Source of the DNA: Corynebacterium humireducens NBRC 106098 = DSM 45392
GTDB taxonomy: Bacteria; Actinomycetota; Actinomycetes; Mycobacteriales; Mycobacteriaceae
Direction: 5' to 3'
DNA: 64,000 nt
NCBI RefSeq assembly: GCF_000819445.1
Contig: NZ_CP005286.1
Span: 2,232,001 to 2,296,000, forward strand
The first letter of the stretch is position 1. Each line of letters opens with the position of its first letter. Below the pieces are notes generated by a model that saw only the letters and a program-made list of their open reading frames with translations, searched no databases and was not told where the DNA came from. Below are positions 37,814 to 46,672 of the stretch, piece after piece. Both the position numbers and the translations under genes were made by a program.

Positions 37814-38815
37814 TCAGTTCCGTCCCCGCGCCGCCACCCGCCAGCGCTGCGTCACGCGCCCGCTCTCGACGACCTCGACCTCGTCGACCAGGTTGAGCAC
37901 CAGGCACACGTGGTTGGGCACGACCGCCACGTGCTCCCCCACCTGCGGCAGGCTCTTCCCCGCCGGCCAGGCGACGGTGCCGTGGTGCTCGGACAGGGCG
38001 GTGATCCGCGCGTCGGGAACGCCCTTGACGCGCCCGAAGCCGCTGGCCCAGGCGGGGCGGTCGGAGCCGAGGATCTTGGAGCCGGCGTCGAGGATGATCT
38101 GGTGCAGGTCCTCCCGACGCGACACCACGGTGGCGAGGACCGTCAGCGCGATCCCCGCCCAGTCGCAGGTGCCCAGTTCCAGCTGCTGCGCGTCGTTGAA
38201 CACGTAGACCCCGGGGCGGCGTTCGGTGGCCACCTGCGAGTACCGCGCCGAGGGGGTCGAGCCGCCGGAGAGCACCGGGTCGGTGACGCCGAGGGCCCGG
38301 AGGATCTGCCCGGCCGCGGACAGTGCCCGGTCCTCGTCGCGGGCCGCCGCCTCCTGCCCGCCCGGGGCGTAGGAGTGGCCGGGGAAGGTGAAGGCGCCGC
38401 GCAGGTCGAGGCCGAGGTCGAGGATGCCGGTGGCCAGGGACTCGAGTTCACCGACGGGCACGCCGGAGCGGTGGTGGCCGGAGTCGAGTTCGATGAGCAC
38501 CGCCGCGCCCACCCCGACGAGCCTTTCGGCGGCGGCCAGCGAGTCGCAGCCGACGCTCAGCCGCACCCTCCCGGCCAGGTCGCGCAGCCTCTTGTCGGCC
38601 CAGACGGGGTAGGCGATGAAGATGTCGTCGCAGACCTCGGCGAAGACCTCCGCCTCCCCCACCGTCGCGACCGTGAGGCCGTGGGCACCCGCCGCGAGCT
38701 GCCGGCGGGCGATCTCCAGGATCTTGTGGGTCTTCACGTGCGGTCGCAGCCGCCCGGGTTGCGCGGCGATGTTCGCGTCGAGGCGGGCGAGGTCGATCCG
38801 GACGGTCGGGGTCAT
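37814..38815 (-). CDS. D-serine dehydratase / D-threonine aldolase-like PLP enzyme
   Basis: 333 residues, fold type III (alanine-racemase barrel). The PLP lysine is in 'RPHVKTHK' near 24-31; 'LIELDSGHHRSGV' near 107 and 'FPGHSYAPGG' near 143 follow. The C-terminal domain has 'VVPNHVCLVLNLVDEV', where the His and Cys of DSD1-type enzymes bind zinc. Acts on a D-hydroxy-amino acid by family. Ten nt after pqo on the same strand, so likely cotranscribed. Confidence 0.82.
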   Translation of the reverse strand: MTPTVRIDLARLDANIAAQPGRLRPHVKTHKILEIARRQLAAGAHGLTVATVGEAEVFAEVCDDIFIAYPVWADKRLRDLAGRVRLSVGCDSLAAAERLVGVGAAVLIELDSGHHRSGVPVGELESLATGILDLGLDLRGAFTFPGHSYAPGGQEAAARDEDRALSAAGQILRALGVTDPVLSGGSTPSARYSQVATERRPGVYVFNDAQQLELGTCDWAGIALTVLATVVSRREDLHQIILDAGSKILGSDRPAWASGFGRVKGVPDARITALSEHHGTVAWPAGKSLPQVGEHVAVVPNHVCLVLNLVDEVEVVESGRVTQRWRVAARGRN

Positions 38816-38825
38816 GACGCCCAGA

Positions 38826-40571
38826 CTAGACCGCCCCGGCCGCGCCGATGTTGCGCAGGTTCGTGCGCGCGAGGTGCACCATCTCGCCGACGCCGCCGCC
38901 GAGGACGGTACGGGTCGCGGCCCGGGAGAAGCCGATGAGCATCTCCCAGGTGATCTCCGGCGGGAGGGAGAGGGCGTCGGGGTCGGTGCGGACGTCGATG
39001 AGCACGGGCCCGGGGTGGGCGAGCGCCGCGGCGAGCTGCTCGCGGAGGGTGGCGGGGTCGTCGATGAGCACGGAGTGGATGCCCGCGGCGGCCGCGATCG
39101 CCGCGAAGTCGACCTGCCCGTGGTCGGTGCCGTGCTGGGGCATGCCCTCGACGAGCATCTCGAGTTTGACCATGCCGAGCGAGGAGTTGTTGAACACGAC
39201 CATCTTCACGGGCAGGTCGTGGAGTTCCACGGTGAGCAGTTCGCCGAGGAGCATGGCGAGGCCGCCGTCGCCGTTGAGGCTGATGACCTGACGGTTCCGG
39301 TCGGCGAACTGCGCGCCGATGGCGTGCGGCAGCGCGTTGGCCATCGTGCCGTGGCGGAGGGAGCCGATCTGCGCGCGTCGTCCGTTGGGGGTGAGGTAGC
39401 GCGCGGCCCACACGTTGCACATGCCGGTGTCGACGGTGAACACGGCGTCGTCGGCGGCGAGCTCGTCGAGGACGGCGGCGAGGTACTCCGGGTGGATGGG
39501 GGTGTGCTTCCCGACGTCCCGCGTGTACACCTCCACGACCTTCTCCAGCGTCCGGGCGTGCTTGCGGAGCATCCCGTCGAGGAAGCTGCGGTCGGTCTTC
39601 TCCTCCAGGTGCGGGAGGATGGTGTCGAGGGTGGCGCCGACGTCGCCGACCACCGGGTGGTGCACCGTGGTGCGGCGGCCGATGTGCGCGGCGTCGCTGT
39701 CGACCTGCGCGACGTTCCCGGTGGGCAGGAACTCGGTGTAGGGGAAGTCGGTGCCCAGGAGGATGAGCAGGTCGGCGTCGTGCAGTGCGTCGTGGCAGGC
39801 GCCGTAGCCGAGGAGCCCGGACATGCCGACGTCGAAGGGGTTGTCGTGCTGGATGTGCATCTTGCCGCCGAGGGCGTGGCCGATGGGGGCCTTGATCTTC
39901 TCCGCCAGGGCGAGGACCTGCTCGCGGGCGTCGCGTACGCCTGCGCCGCAGAACAGGGTCACCGTGTCGGCGGCGTTGATGGCCGCGACCAGGGCGGCGG
40001 CCTCGCGGGCGTCGGGGTGGAGCACGGGGCGGCCGGTGGCGACGGTGGACTGCAGGAACCGGTCGTCGCCGGCGTCCTGCGTGGCGATGTCCCCCGGGAT
40101 GACCAGCACGGACACGCCCTGCCCGGCCATCGTCGACTGGATCGCGTGGTGCAGGACGCGGGCGCCCTGGTCGGCGGAGTTGACCATCTCGCAGTAACCG
40201 GAACATTCCGCGAAGAGCTGTTCGGGGTGGGTCTCCTGGAAGTATGAGGTACCGATCTGGTTGCTGGGGATGTGGGAGGCCAGGGCGAGGACGTGGGCGC
40301 CGTTGCGGTGGGCGTCGTAGAGACCCTGGATGAGGTGGAGGTTGCCGGGGCCGCAGGAGCCCGCGCACACGGCGAGGCGGCCGGTGAGGAGGGACTCGGC
40401 GCCGGCGGCGAAGGCGGCGGCCTCCTCGTTGCGGACGTGGATCCACTCGATCGGGGAGGTGCGGACGGCGTCGACGATGGGGTTGAGGCTGTCCCCGACG
40501 ACTCCGTAGATCCGTTCCACGCCCTGCCTCTCGAGGGCGTCGACGAGCTGCTGTGCGTAGGTGCGTGCCAT
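38826..40571 (-). CDS. pqo: Pyruvate:quinone oxidoreductase (pyruvate dehydrogenase, quinone)
   Basis: 581 residues. Thiamine-diphosphate and FAD enzyme that decarboxylates pyruvate to acetate and CO2 and passes electrons to menaquinone at the membrane. 'EAAAFAAGAESLLTG' with the ThDP Glu near 50, 'CAGSCGPGNLHLIQGLYDAHRNG' region near 70-90, 'GVGATLD..' FAD region, the ThDP motif 'SLNGDGGLAMLLGEL...NNSSLGMV' near 430-460, and a C-terminal membrane-binding tail. Synteny (between phoR and ddh) supports the C. glutamicum pqo identity. Divergent from an MFS exporter. Confidence 0.9.
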   Translation of the reverse strand: MARTYAQQLVDALERQGVERIYGVVGDSLNPIVDAVRTSPIEWIHVRNEEAAAFAAGAESLLTGRLAVCAGSCGPGNLHLIQGLYDAHRNGAHVLALASHIPSNQIGTSYFQETHPEQLFAECSGYCEMVNSADQGARVLHHAIQSTMAGQGVSVLVIPGDIATQDAGDDRFLQSTVATGRPVLHPDAREAAALVAAINAADTVTLFCGAGVRDAREQVLALAEKIKAPIGHALGGKMHIQHDNPFDVGMSGLLGYGACHDALHDADLLILLGTDFPYTEFLPTGNVAQVDSDAAHIGRRTTVHHPVVGDVGATLDTILPHLEEKTDRSFLDGMLRKHARTLEKVVEVYTRDVGKHTPIHPEYLAAVLDELAADDAVFTVDTGMCNVWAARYLTPNGRRAQIGSLRHGTMANALPHAIGAQFADRNRQVISLNGDGGLAMLLGELLTVELHDLPVKMVVFNNSSLGMVKLEMLVEGMPQHGTDHGQVDFAAIAAAAGIHSVLIDDPATLREQLAAALAHPGPVLIDVRTDPDALSLPPEITWEMLIGFSRAATRTVLGGGVGEMVHLARTNLRNIGAAGAV

Positions 40572-40608
40572 GGTCCCGAGCGTACGGAGGATTCATGCCC
40601 CGCGTTGA

Positions 40609-40634
40609 AACTGTAACGAACGGTCGGTACAGTT
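40609..40634. promoter_or_regulatory. 26-bp TetR-type operator covering divergent -10 boxes of pqo and the MFS gene
   Basis: AACTGTA (40609-40615) and CGA (40617-40619) are mirrored by TCG (40624-40626) and TACAGTT (40628-40634). Each arm contains TACAGT, one reading right (40628-40633, 8 nt before the MFS GTG) and one reading left (40615-40610, towards pqo). A TetR regulator gene overlaps the end of the MFS gene and is the obvious candidate to bind here. Confidence 0.65.
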
Positions 40635-40641
40635 CCGCTGC

Positions 40642-42087
40642 GTGACGCACCTCGACAACGTCGACTCCACCCCGGCCCAGCGGTGGGCCTTCCTCGCCAT
40701 CATCTCCCTGGGGCTGCTGATGGTCGGGGTGGACAACTCGATCCTCTTCACCGCGCTCCCCGAGCTGCGCAGACAGCTCCACACCTCCGAGGTGCAGGCG
40801 CTGTGGATCATCAACGCCTACCCCCTCGTGCTGGCCGGGCTCATGCTCGGCACGGGCACGCTCGGCGACCGGATCGGCCACCGCCTCATGTTCCTCATCG
40901 GGCTGACGACCTTCGGCGTCGCCTCCCTGGCCGCCGCCTTCGCCCCCGGCCCCTGGTTCCTCGTGGCGGCCCGCGCCGCGCTCGGTCTGGGGGCGGCGAC
41001 GATGATGCCCGCCACCCTGGCGCTGGTGCGGATCACCTTCACCGACGAACGCGAACGCAACACGGCCATCGGCGTATGGGGGTCGGTCGCGGTGATCGGG
41101 GCGGCCCTGGGCCCGGTGCTCGGTGGCCTGCTGCTGGAGTACTTCTGGTGGGGGTCGGTGTTCCTCATCAACGTGCCGATCGCGGCGGCGGCGATCCTCG
41201 CGACCATCGTCGTCGCCCCGCCGAACATGCCCAACCCGTCGAAGCACTGGGACCTCCTCAGCTCCCTCTGGGCGCTGCTGGCCCTGTCCGGCCTGGTCAC
41301 GGCCATCAAGGAGCTGGCCAACCCGGCGCGCACCGGGTGGCTGCTCGCGGGGGCCGCGGTGCTGGCGGTGGGTGGCGCCGTGCTGTTCACGCGACGTCAG
41401 AGGCTTCTCGACGACCCCCTGCTCACCTTCGACATCTTCCGTTCCCGCATCTTCACCGGCGGCGTCCTGGCGGCGGCGGGCGCGATGTTCGCCGTCGTCG
41501 GCCTCGAGCTCATGACGACGCAGCGTTTCCAGCTCGTCGCCGGCTACTCGCCCCTGGAGGCGGGGCTGCTGGTCGTGTCGGTGACCATCGCGGCGTTCCC
41601 CTTCTCCATCCTGGGTGGCGCGGTGCTGCACCGGGTCGGTTTCCAGCCGCTCATCGCGGGCGGCTTCCTGGCCGTCACGCTCGGCACGGGCGGGGCGGCG
41701 TGGGCGGGACACCACGAGACGGTGCCGCTGTTCGTCGCGGCGCTGGCGCTCATCGGTGCGGGCACGGGCGCGATCATGTCGGTCAGTTCCACCGCCATCG
41801 TCGGCGCCGCCCCTGTCCGGCGGGCGGGGATGGCGGCGGGCGTCGAGAATGTCTCCTACGAGTTCGGTGCCCTCCTGTCCGTGGCGGTCATGGGCAGCCT
41901 CCTGCCGGTGCTCTACGCGCGGCAGGTGCCGGGCGGGCTCGACCTGTCCGGCCCCCTCGACGGCCCCGCCTACGACATGGCGTACCTGACCATCGTCCTC
42001 CTGCTGGCGGTGGTGTCGGGCGTGTTCACGCTGCTCACGGCCTGGTGCTTCCGCGGCAACCCGAGGAGTCCCGGTGCGGCGCAGTAA
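40642..42087 (+). CDS. MFS drug exporter, DHA2 (QacA/SmvA-like) family
   Basis: 481 residues, 14 predicted helices as in the DHA2 group. Motif A-like 'GTLGDRIGHRLMFLIG' near 73, motif C-like 'AALGPVLGGLLLEYFWW' near 153, and the N-terminal 'VDNSILFTALPEL' (Asp in TM1) typical of QacA/SmvA exporters of cationic antiseptics and dyes. GTG 40642 follows the TACAGT box by 8 nt. Overlaps the TetR gene by 14 nt. Confidence 0.88.
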   Translation: MTHLDNVDSTPAQRWAFLAIISLGLLMVGVDNSILFTALPELRRQLHTSEVQALWIINAYPLVLAGLMLGTGTLGDRIGHRLMFLIGLTTFGVASLAAAFAPGPWFLVAARAALGLGAATMMPATLALVRITFTDERERNTAIGVWGSVAVIGAALGPVLGGLLLEYFWWGSVFLINVPIAAAAILATIVVAPPNMPNPSKHWDLLSSLWALLALSGLVTAIKELANPARTGWLLAGAAVLAVGGAVLFTRRQRLLDDPLLTFDIFRSRIFTGGVLAAAGAMFAVVGLELMTTQRFQLVAGYSPLEAGLLVVSVTIAAFPFSILGGAVLHRVGFQPLIAGGFLAVTLGTGGAAWAGHHETVPLFVAALALIGAGTGAIMSVSSTAIVGAAPVRRAGMAAGVENVSYEFGALLSVAVMGSLLPVLYARQVPGGLDLSGPLDGPAYDMAYLTIVLLLAVVSGVFTLLTAWCFRGNPRSPGAAQ

Positions 42088-42589
42088 ACGCGAACGGATC
42101 CTCGCCGCCGCGGTGGACATCGTCGCCGCCGACGGCCTCGAGGGGCTGAGCTACGAGACGCTGGCCGACGCTGCCGGCCTGTCCAAGTCCGGCGTCATCT
42201 ACCACTTCCCCTCCCGCCACGAACTGCTCCTCGGGGTGCACCGTCACCTGGCCGCCGCCTGGGAGGAGGAGCTCGAGGAGATCGCCGGGGGCCGGGCGGA
42301 GGACCTCACGGCGGGTGAGCGCCTGCGTGCCGTGCTCCTCTCGATGGGCCGGAACGCCGACCTGCCGGAGCTGCTCATGATCCTGGACTCCCGCCACGAC
42401 GGGGCGTACCGGGCGGTGTGGGAGGGCGTCGACAGGCGGTGGATGCCGGAGCCCTCGTCGACGGAGGCCTACCTCGTGCAGCTGCTGGCCTACGGCCTGT
42501 GGGCGCACGACCACGTGCACCACGCGCCGCTGTCCGCGGAGGACCGTGAGCGGCTCATATCCGCTGCGCTGGCGCGTATCCCGACCTAG
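42074..42589 (+). CDS. TetR family transcriptional regulator
   Basis: 171 residues, short for the family (usually about 190). N-terminal HTH 'ILAAAVDIVAADGLEGLSYETLADAAGLSKSGVIYHFPSRHELLLG' region (about 8-52) is complete; the ligand-binding half is compact. Overlap with the exporter gene implies joint expression and self-regulation through the dyad at 40609-40634. The stop TAG doubles as the first bases of the next gene's -10 box. Confidence 0.88.
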   Translation: MRRSKRERILAAAVDIVAADGLEGLSYETLADAAGLSKSGVIYHFPSRHELLLGVHRHLAAAWEEELEEIAGGRAEDLTAGERLRAVLLSMGRNADLPELLMILDSRHDGAYRAVWEGVDRRWMPEPSSTEAYLVQLLAYGLWAHDHVHHAPLSAEDRERLISAALARIPT

Positions 42590-42592
42590 AAT
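42587..42592 (+). promoter_or_regulatory. -10 box of the UMF1 permease gene
   Basis: TAGAAT at 42587-42592 contains the TetR stop codon and lies 6 nt before the ATG at 42599. Confidence 0.5.
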
Positions 42593-42598
42593 CCGGGC

Positions 42599-43888
42599 AT
42601 GAACACCCTGCGTACCGACCGCGCCACCGTCACAGCCTGGGCGCTGTGGGACTGGGGCTCCGCCGCCTTCAACGCCGTGCTGGTGACGTTCATCTTCTCC
42701 GTCTACCTCACGGACTCGGTGGGCACGACCCTCGACTCGCGGTACACCCCGACCACGCTCTACGGCCTGGTGATGGCGGTCGCGGGCGTGCTCATCGCGG
42801 TGGTGGCGCCGATCGTCGGGCAACGCGCCGACCTCAAGGGCACGCGGCGCCGCTCGCTGGGGGTGTGGACGTTCATCACCATCGCGCTGATGTTCTCCCT
42901 GTTCACCGTGCGTAACGACGCCCCCGTCTACTTCTGGCTCGGCGCCGTCATCATGGCGGTCGCCTCCGTCCTCTTCGAGTTCGCCGAGGTCAACTACTAC
43001 GCGCAGCTCAAGCAGATCTCCACGCCCGAGAACGTCGGCCGGGTGTCCGGTTTCGGCTGGGGCATGGGCTACGCGGGCGGCATCGTCCTGCTGCTCATCT
43101 GCTACTTCGGCTTCGTCGCCGGGGAGGGCGGCATGTTCGGCCTGCCCACGGAGGGCGGCCTCAACATCCGCCTGGTCGCGGTGTTCGCCGCCGTGTGGTT
43201 CGCGGTGTTCGCCATCCCCGTCCTCGTGCGGGTTCCCGAGATCCGGCCCTCCGGCGCCGCCGACACCGAGGGCGTCCTCGACGCTTATCGACGTCTCCTG
43301 CGCACCATCCGCGACCTCTGGCACACGGACCGCAACGCCCTCTACTTCCTCGTCTCCTCCGCGGTGTTCCGCGACGGGCTGGCCGGCGTGTTCACCTTCG
43401 GCGCGATCCTGGCGGTCACCGTCTACGGGCTCACCCCGGGCGACGTCCTCCTCTTCGGCGTCGCCGCCAACGTCGCCGCCGCGGCGGGGGCCATGCTCGG
43501 CGGGTTCCTCGACGACATCCTCGGCCCCAAGCCGATCATCATCGCCTCGCTGGTCCTGATGATCGCCTCCGCGGGCGTCCTCTACTTCGTGGAGGGCCCG
43601 CAGATGTTCTGGATCTTCGGCCTCATCCTGTGCCTGTTCGTCGGCCCCGCCCAGTCGGCGGCCCGCTCGTTCCTCTCCCGCGTCGCCCCCGACGGGCGGG
43701 AGGGCCAGCTCTTCGGCCTGTACGTCACCACCGGACGCGCCGTGTCGTGGCTCTCGCCGCTCGCCTTCGGGATGTTCGTCCTGCTGGGCGGCACCGACCG
43801 CTTCGGGATCCTCGGCATCGGCCTGGTCCTGCTGGTCGGTGCCCTCCTGCTGATCCCGGTGGTGGACCCTACACGTCGCGGGCGATGA
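42599..43888 (+). CDS. UMF1 (Atg22-like) family MFS permease
   Basis: 429 residues, 12 hydrophobic segments. N-terminal 'AWALWDWGSAAFNAVLVTFIFSVYL' and 'SGFGWGMGYAGGIVLLL' near 143 are hallmarks of the UMF1/Atg22 group. Transport substrate unknown; Atg22 in yeast exports amino acids from the vacuole. Convergent with ddh, overlapping it by 20 nt (43869-43888). Confidence 0.85.
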   Translation: MNTLRTDRATVTAWALWDWGSAAFNAVLVTFIFSVYLTDSVGTTLDSRYTPTTLYGLVMAVAGVLIAVVAPIVGQRADLKGTRRRSLGVWTFITIALMFSLFTVRNDAPVYFWLGAVIMAVASVLFEFAEVNYYAQLKQISTPENVGRVSGFGWGMGYAGGIVLLLICYFGFVAGEGGMFGLPTEGGLNIRLVAVFAAVWFAVFAIPVLVRVPEIRPSGAADTEGVLDAYRRLLRTIRDLWHTDRNALYFLVSSAVFRDGLAGVFTFGAILAVTVYGLTPGDVLLFGVAANVAAAAGAMLGGFLDDILGPKPIIIASLVLMIASAGVLYFVEGPQMFWIFGLILCLFVGPAQSAARSFLSRVAPDGREGQLFGLYVTTGRAVSWLSPLAFGMFVLLGGTDRFGILGIGLVLLVGALLLIPVVDPTRRGR

Positions 43889-44837
43889 GCTCCTCGAGCG
43901 GCGTCGGGGAGATCAGGTACGGGGCGACCTCGAGGACGGTGTAGGCGCCGGCCTGGCCCGCCTCACGCAGACGGTGGGCCGCACGGGCGTATGCCAGGGC
44001 GACGGCACCGGTGAAGTCCGGGTTCCGGTCCAGGTCGAGGTTGTACTCGATGGACTGGACGTAGCCGCCGGTGTCACCCGCCGTGATGACGTGCCCGCCG
44101 TGCGGCATGCCGGTGTGCTCGGCGTCGAAGGTGGCCTCGTCGATGAAGTTGACCTCCACCTCGTAGCCGACGAAGTAGTCGGGCATGGTGCGGATCTCGT
44201 TCTCGATGCGCTCGTGGTCGGCCTCGTCCGCCACGATGAAGCAGCGGCGCAGGTGGGCCTGCTTGCCGCTGAGACCCGACTCACCCTTGCGGGCCGCCTC
44301 GAGGGCCTCCGGGGAGGGGATGGTGTACTGCACGCCCTTCTTCACGCCCGCGACGCGGCGCACCGCGTCAGAGTGGCCCTGCGAGAGGCCCGGACCCCAG
44401 AAGGTCTGCTGCTGGCCGCCCGGCAGGAGCGCCTGGCCGATGGTGCGGTTGAGGGAGAACATGCCCGGGTCCCAGCCGGTGGAGACGATGGCGACGGTGC
44501 CGTTCTCCCTGGCCACCCTGTCCATCTCGGCGCGGTGGCGCGGGATGTCGCGGTGGTTGTCGTAGGTGTCGACCGTGTTGGCGTGGCGGATGAACTCGGG
44601 GGCCTGCTCCGGGATGTCGGTGGCGGAGCCGAGGCAGAGGACGGCGACGTCGAACTTGTCGGTGTGCTCACCGAACTCCGCGACGGGCAGGACCGGGGTG
44701 GCCGGGTCGAGGGTGTCCAGTGCGTCGCGACGCGAGAACACGCCCGCGAGCTCCATGTCCGGCTGCTGGCCGATGAGCTTCTCGACGGACTTGCCGAGGT
44801 TGCCGTAACCGACGATCGCGACCCTGATGTTGGCCAT
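43869..44837 (-). CDS. ddh: meso-Diaminopimelate dehydrogenase
   Basis: 322 residues. NADPH-dependent one-step amination of tetrahydrodipicolinate to meso-DAP, the short route to lysine and cell wall used in corynebacteria. Rossmann 'RVAIVGYGNLGKSVEKLI' at the N-terminus, 'VDTYDNHRDIPRHR' near 88, 'STGWDPGMFSLNR' near 120, 'WGPGLSQGHSDAVRR' near 148, 'MPHGGHVITAGDTGG' near 245, and the ending 'ARDV' as in C. glutamicum Ddh. Good promoter and AAGGAG ribosome site upstream. Confidence 0.96.
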   Translation of the reverse strand: MANIRVAIVGYGNLGKSVEKLIGQQPDMELAGVFSRRDALDTLDPATPVLPVAEFGEHTDKFDVAVLCLGSATDIPEQAPEFIRHANTVDTYDNHRDIPRHRAEMDRVARENGTVAIVSTGWDPGMFSLNRTIGQALLPGGQQQTFWGPGLSQGHSDAVRRVAGVKKGVQYTIPSPEALEAARKGESGLSGKQAHLRRCFIVADEADHERIENEIRTMPDYFVGYEVEVNFIDEATFDAEHTGMPHGGHVITAGDTGGYVQSIEYNLDLDRNPDFTGAVALAYARAAHRLREAGQAGAYTVLEVAPYLISPTPLEELIARDV

Positions 44838-44879
44838 GTGCTGACTCCTTGAGGTGGGGGACGGTGCTTGCTGCCGCCC

Positions 44880-44907
44880 ATTCTACGGCCCATCACCGGT
44901 CAGTCAA
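44880..44907 (-). promoter_or_regulatory. ddh promoter
   Basis: Minus strand: -35 TTGACT-like (AGTCAA on plus at 44902-44907) and -10 TAGAAT (44885-44880) with 16-bp spacing. Transcription start about 44873, a leader of about 35 nt, and AAGGAG (44850-44845) 7 nt before the ATG. A conventional leadered gene, in contrast with many neighbours. Confidence 0.6.
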
Positions 44908-44932
44908 TAGAAATGAGTCCCACAAAAGGGAA

Positions 44933-44966
44933 CGAGGCGGGGCCGGTTCACCCGGACCCCACCTCG
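44933..44966 (-). terminator. Terminator downstream of tRNA-Thr
   Basis: CGAGG and inner GGGG/CCGG steps (44933-44946) pair with CCGG/CCCC/CCTCG (44951-44966). On the minus strand the hairpin is followed by TTCCCTTTTG. It lies 10 nt past the tRNA 3' end. Confidence 0.7.
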
Positions 44967-44976
44967 TGGAGAGCAG

Positions 44977-45049
44977 AGCTGGAGACGAGACTTGAACTCG
45001 CAACCTACGGTTTACAAGACCGTTGCGCTACCGATTGCGCCACTCCAGC
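44977..45049 (-). tRNA. tRNA-Thr (anticodon UGU)
   Basis: 73-nt cloverleaf on the minus strand. The acceptor stem GCTGGAG (45049-45043) pairs with CTCCAGC (44984-44978); D arm with GCGC...GCGC; anticodon stem ACGGT/ACCGT with loop CTTGTAA, anticodon TGT at 45016-45014; T arm GCGAG-TTCAAGT-CTCGT. The CCA end is not encoded. It reads ACA/ACG-type threonine codons and happens to lie next to the threonine exporter thrE. Confidence 0.95.
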
Positions 45050-45125
45050 ACCGGCAGGCACATGTACCCGCCTGCCTGCAGATGGTACCGCAGGATCCGC
45101 GGGTGTCAGAAACCGGCTCAGGCGC

Positions 45126-45131
45126 TAGGGT
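45126..45131 (+). promoter_or_regulatory. -10 box of thrE
   Basis: TAGGGT at 45126-45131, exactly 7 nt before the GTG start at 45139. Confidence 0.5.
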
Positions 45132-45138
45132 GGCGCCC

Positions 45139-46620
45139 GTGCCAACTCTGTTTCGACGCCTCCGACCCCTGGGCGCACTGCTCTCCGGGTCCGGCCGCAT
45201 CGCCACCATTGATGCCGCCAAGGCCGCGCCCCCGCCCTCCCCGCTCGCCCCCGTCGACCTCACCGACCAGGCGCAGGTCGCCGCCGTCATGGACCTGGCC
45301 GTCCGCATCGGTGACATCCTGCTGTCCTCGGGCACGTCCAACTCGGACACCAAGGCGCAGATCCACGCCGTGACCAGTGCCTACGGTCTGCACTACTGCC
45401 ACGTGGACATCACGATGAACACCATCACGATCTTCACGCAGATCGGCACCACCCGGAAGACCCCGGTCACCGTGTTCCGCGTCGTACGGCAGATGACCAC
45501 GGACTTCTCCCGCCTCGCCGAGGTGGACCGCCTCATCCGCTCGATCCAGGCCGGCGCGACCCCGCCGGAGACGGCGGAGCGGATCCTCGACGAGATCGCC
45601 CGCCGCCCCGCCTCCTACGGCGTGGTCACGTCGATCCTCGGGTGGGGCCTGATGGGCGGGTCGGTGGCGGGCCTGCTGGGTGGTGGCCCGGTGGTCGTCG
45701 TCACGGCGTTCCTCACGGCGGTGCTCATCATGTCGGTGAACACCTTCCTGGCGCGGCACCAGCTCCCCTACTTCTTCCAGAACGTCTTCGGCGGGATCAT
45801 CGCGACGGTGCCGGCGGCGGTCATCTACACGCTCGCCGCGGGACAGGGCGTGCAGATCTCCCCGAGCCAGGTCATCGCGTCGGGGATCATCGTGCTGCTC
45901 GCGGGGCTGACGCTGGTGCAGTCGCTGCAGGACGGGATCACGGGCGCACCGGTGACGGCGTCGGCACGCTTCTTCGAGACGATGCTGTTCACCGGCGCCA
46001 TCGTCGCCGGGGTGGGTATCGGCATCCAGCTGTCGGCGATGCTCGGCATGTCGCTGCCGCCGCTGCAGACGTACCCGCCGCCGAACTTCACGTCGCTGAG
46101 CGTGCGGGTGGCGTGCGGCGGTCTGGCGGCGGCGGGCTTCGCGATTGCCAGCTACGCGGAGTGGTCCTCCGTGGTCACCTCCGGGCTGACCGCGACAGCC
46201 GGCTCGGTGTTCTACTACTTCGTGCTCATCCCGAGCGGCGCGGGGCCGGTGATCGCGGCGTCGATGGCCGCGGTGGTCATCGGCCTGGCCGGTGGTCTGC
46301 TGGCGCGTCGTTTCCTCATCCCGCCGCTCATCACGGCGGTGGCGGGCATCACGCCCTTCCTGCCGGGCCTGTCCGTCTACCGCGGCATGTACGCGTCCCT
46401 GCACGAGCAGACGCTGGCCGGTTTCACCAACATCGCCCTCGCGCTGGCCATCGCCTCCGGCCTGGCCGCGGGCGTCGTCCTCGGCGAGTGGATCGCCGCG
46501 CGCCTGCGCCGCCCGCCGACGCTGCGCCCGTACCGTGCTTTCCGACGCGCCCGCCGCGTCACGTTCCAGCAGTTGGCGGAACGTCCGGGCAGGCGGGTGC
46601 GGAAATCCCCGGGCGCATAG
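45139..46620 (+). CDS. thrE: Threonine/serine exporter ThrE
   Basis: 493 residues. Exports L-threonine and L-serine, driven by the membrane potential. A cytoplasmic N-terminal domain (about 1-150: 'DAAKAAPPPSPLAPVDLTD', 'LSSGTSNSDTKAQ', 'HVDITMNTITIFT') is followed by ten hydrophobic segments; 'TGAPVTASARFFETMLFTG' near 270 and 'ARRFLIPPLITAVAGITP' near 390 are ThrE signatures. GTG start chosen for the -10 box 7 nt upstream and agreement with the C. glutamicum N-terminus (downstream 'AAKAAPPPSPLAP' is identical in memory). Confidence 0.93.
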   Translation: MPTLFRRLRPLGALLSGSGRIATIDAAKAAPPPSPLAPVDLTDQAQVAAVMDLAVRIGDILLSSGTSNSDTKAQIHAVTSAYGLHYCHVDITMNTITIFTQIGTTRKTPVTVFRVVRQMTTDFSRLAEVDRLIRSIQAGATPPETAERILDEIARRPASYGVVTSILGWGLMGGSVAGLLGGGPVVVVTAFLTAVLIMSVNTFLARHQLPYFFQNVFGGIIATVPAAVIYTLAAGQGVQISPSQVIASGIIVLLAGLTLVQSLQDGITGAPVTASARFFETMLFTGAIVAGVGIGIQLSAMLGMSLPPLQTYPPPNFTSLSVRVACGGLAAAGFAIASYAEWSSVVTSGLTATAGSVFYYFVLIPSGAGPVIAASMAAVVIGLAGGLLARRFLIPPLITAVAGITPFLPGLSVYRGMYASLHEQTLAGFTNIALALAIASGLAAGVVLGEWIAARLRRPPTLRPYRAFRRARRVTFQQLAERPGRRVRKSPGA

Positions 46621-46672
46621 CGTAGAATGGTGCTTCTACTGTGCCCTGACCACCACTTTTACAGGAGGATCC

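Noticed and set aside
38812..42120. 1102-codon minus-strand frame spanning pqo and the MFS/TetR genes
   Set aside because: Overlaps three well supported genes in other frames; proline/arginine-rich shadow sequence only.
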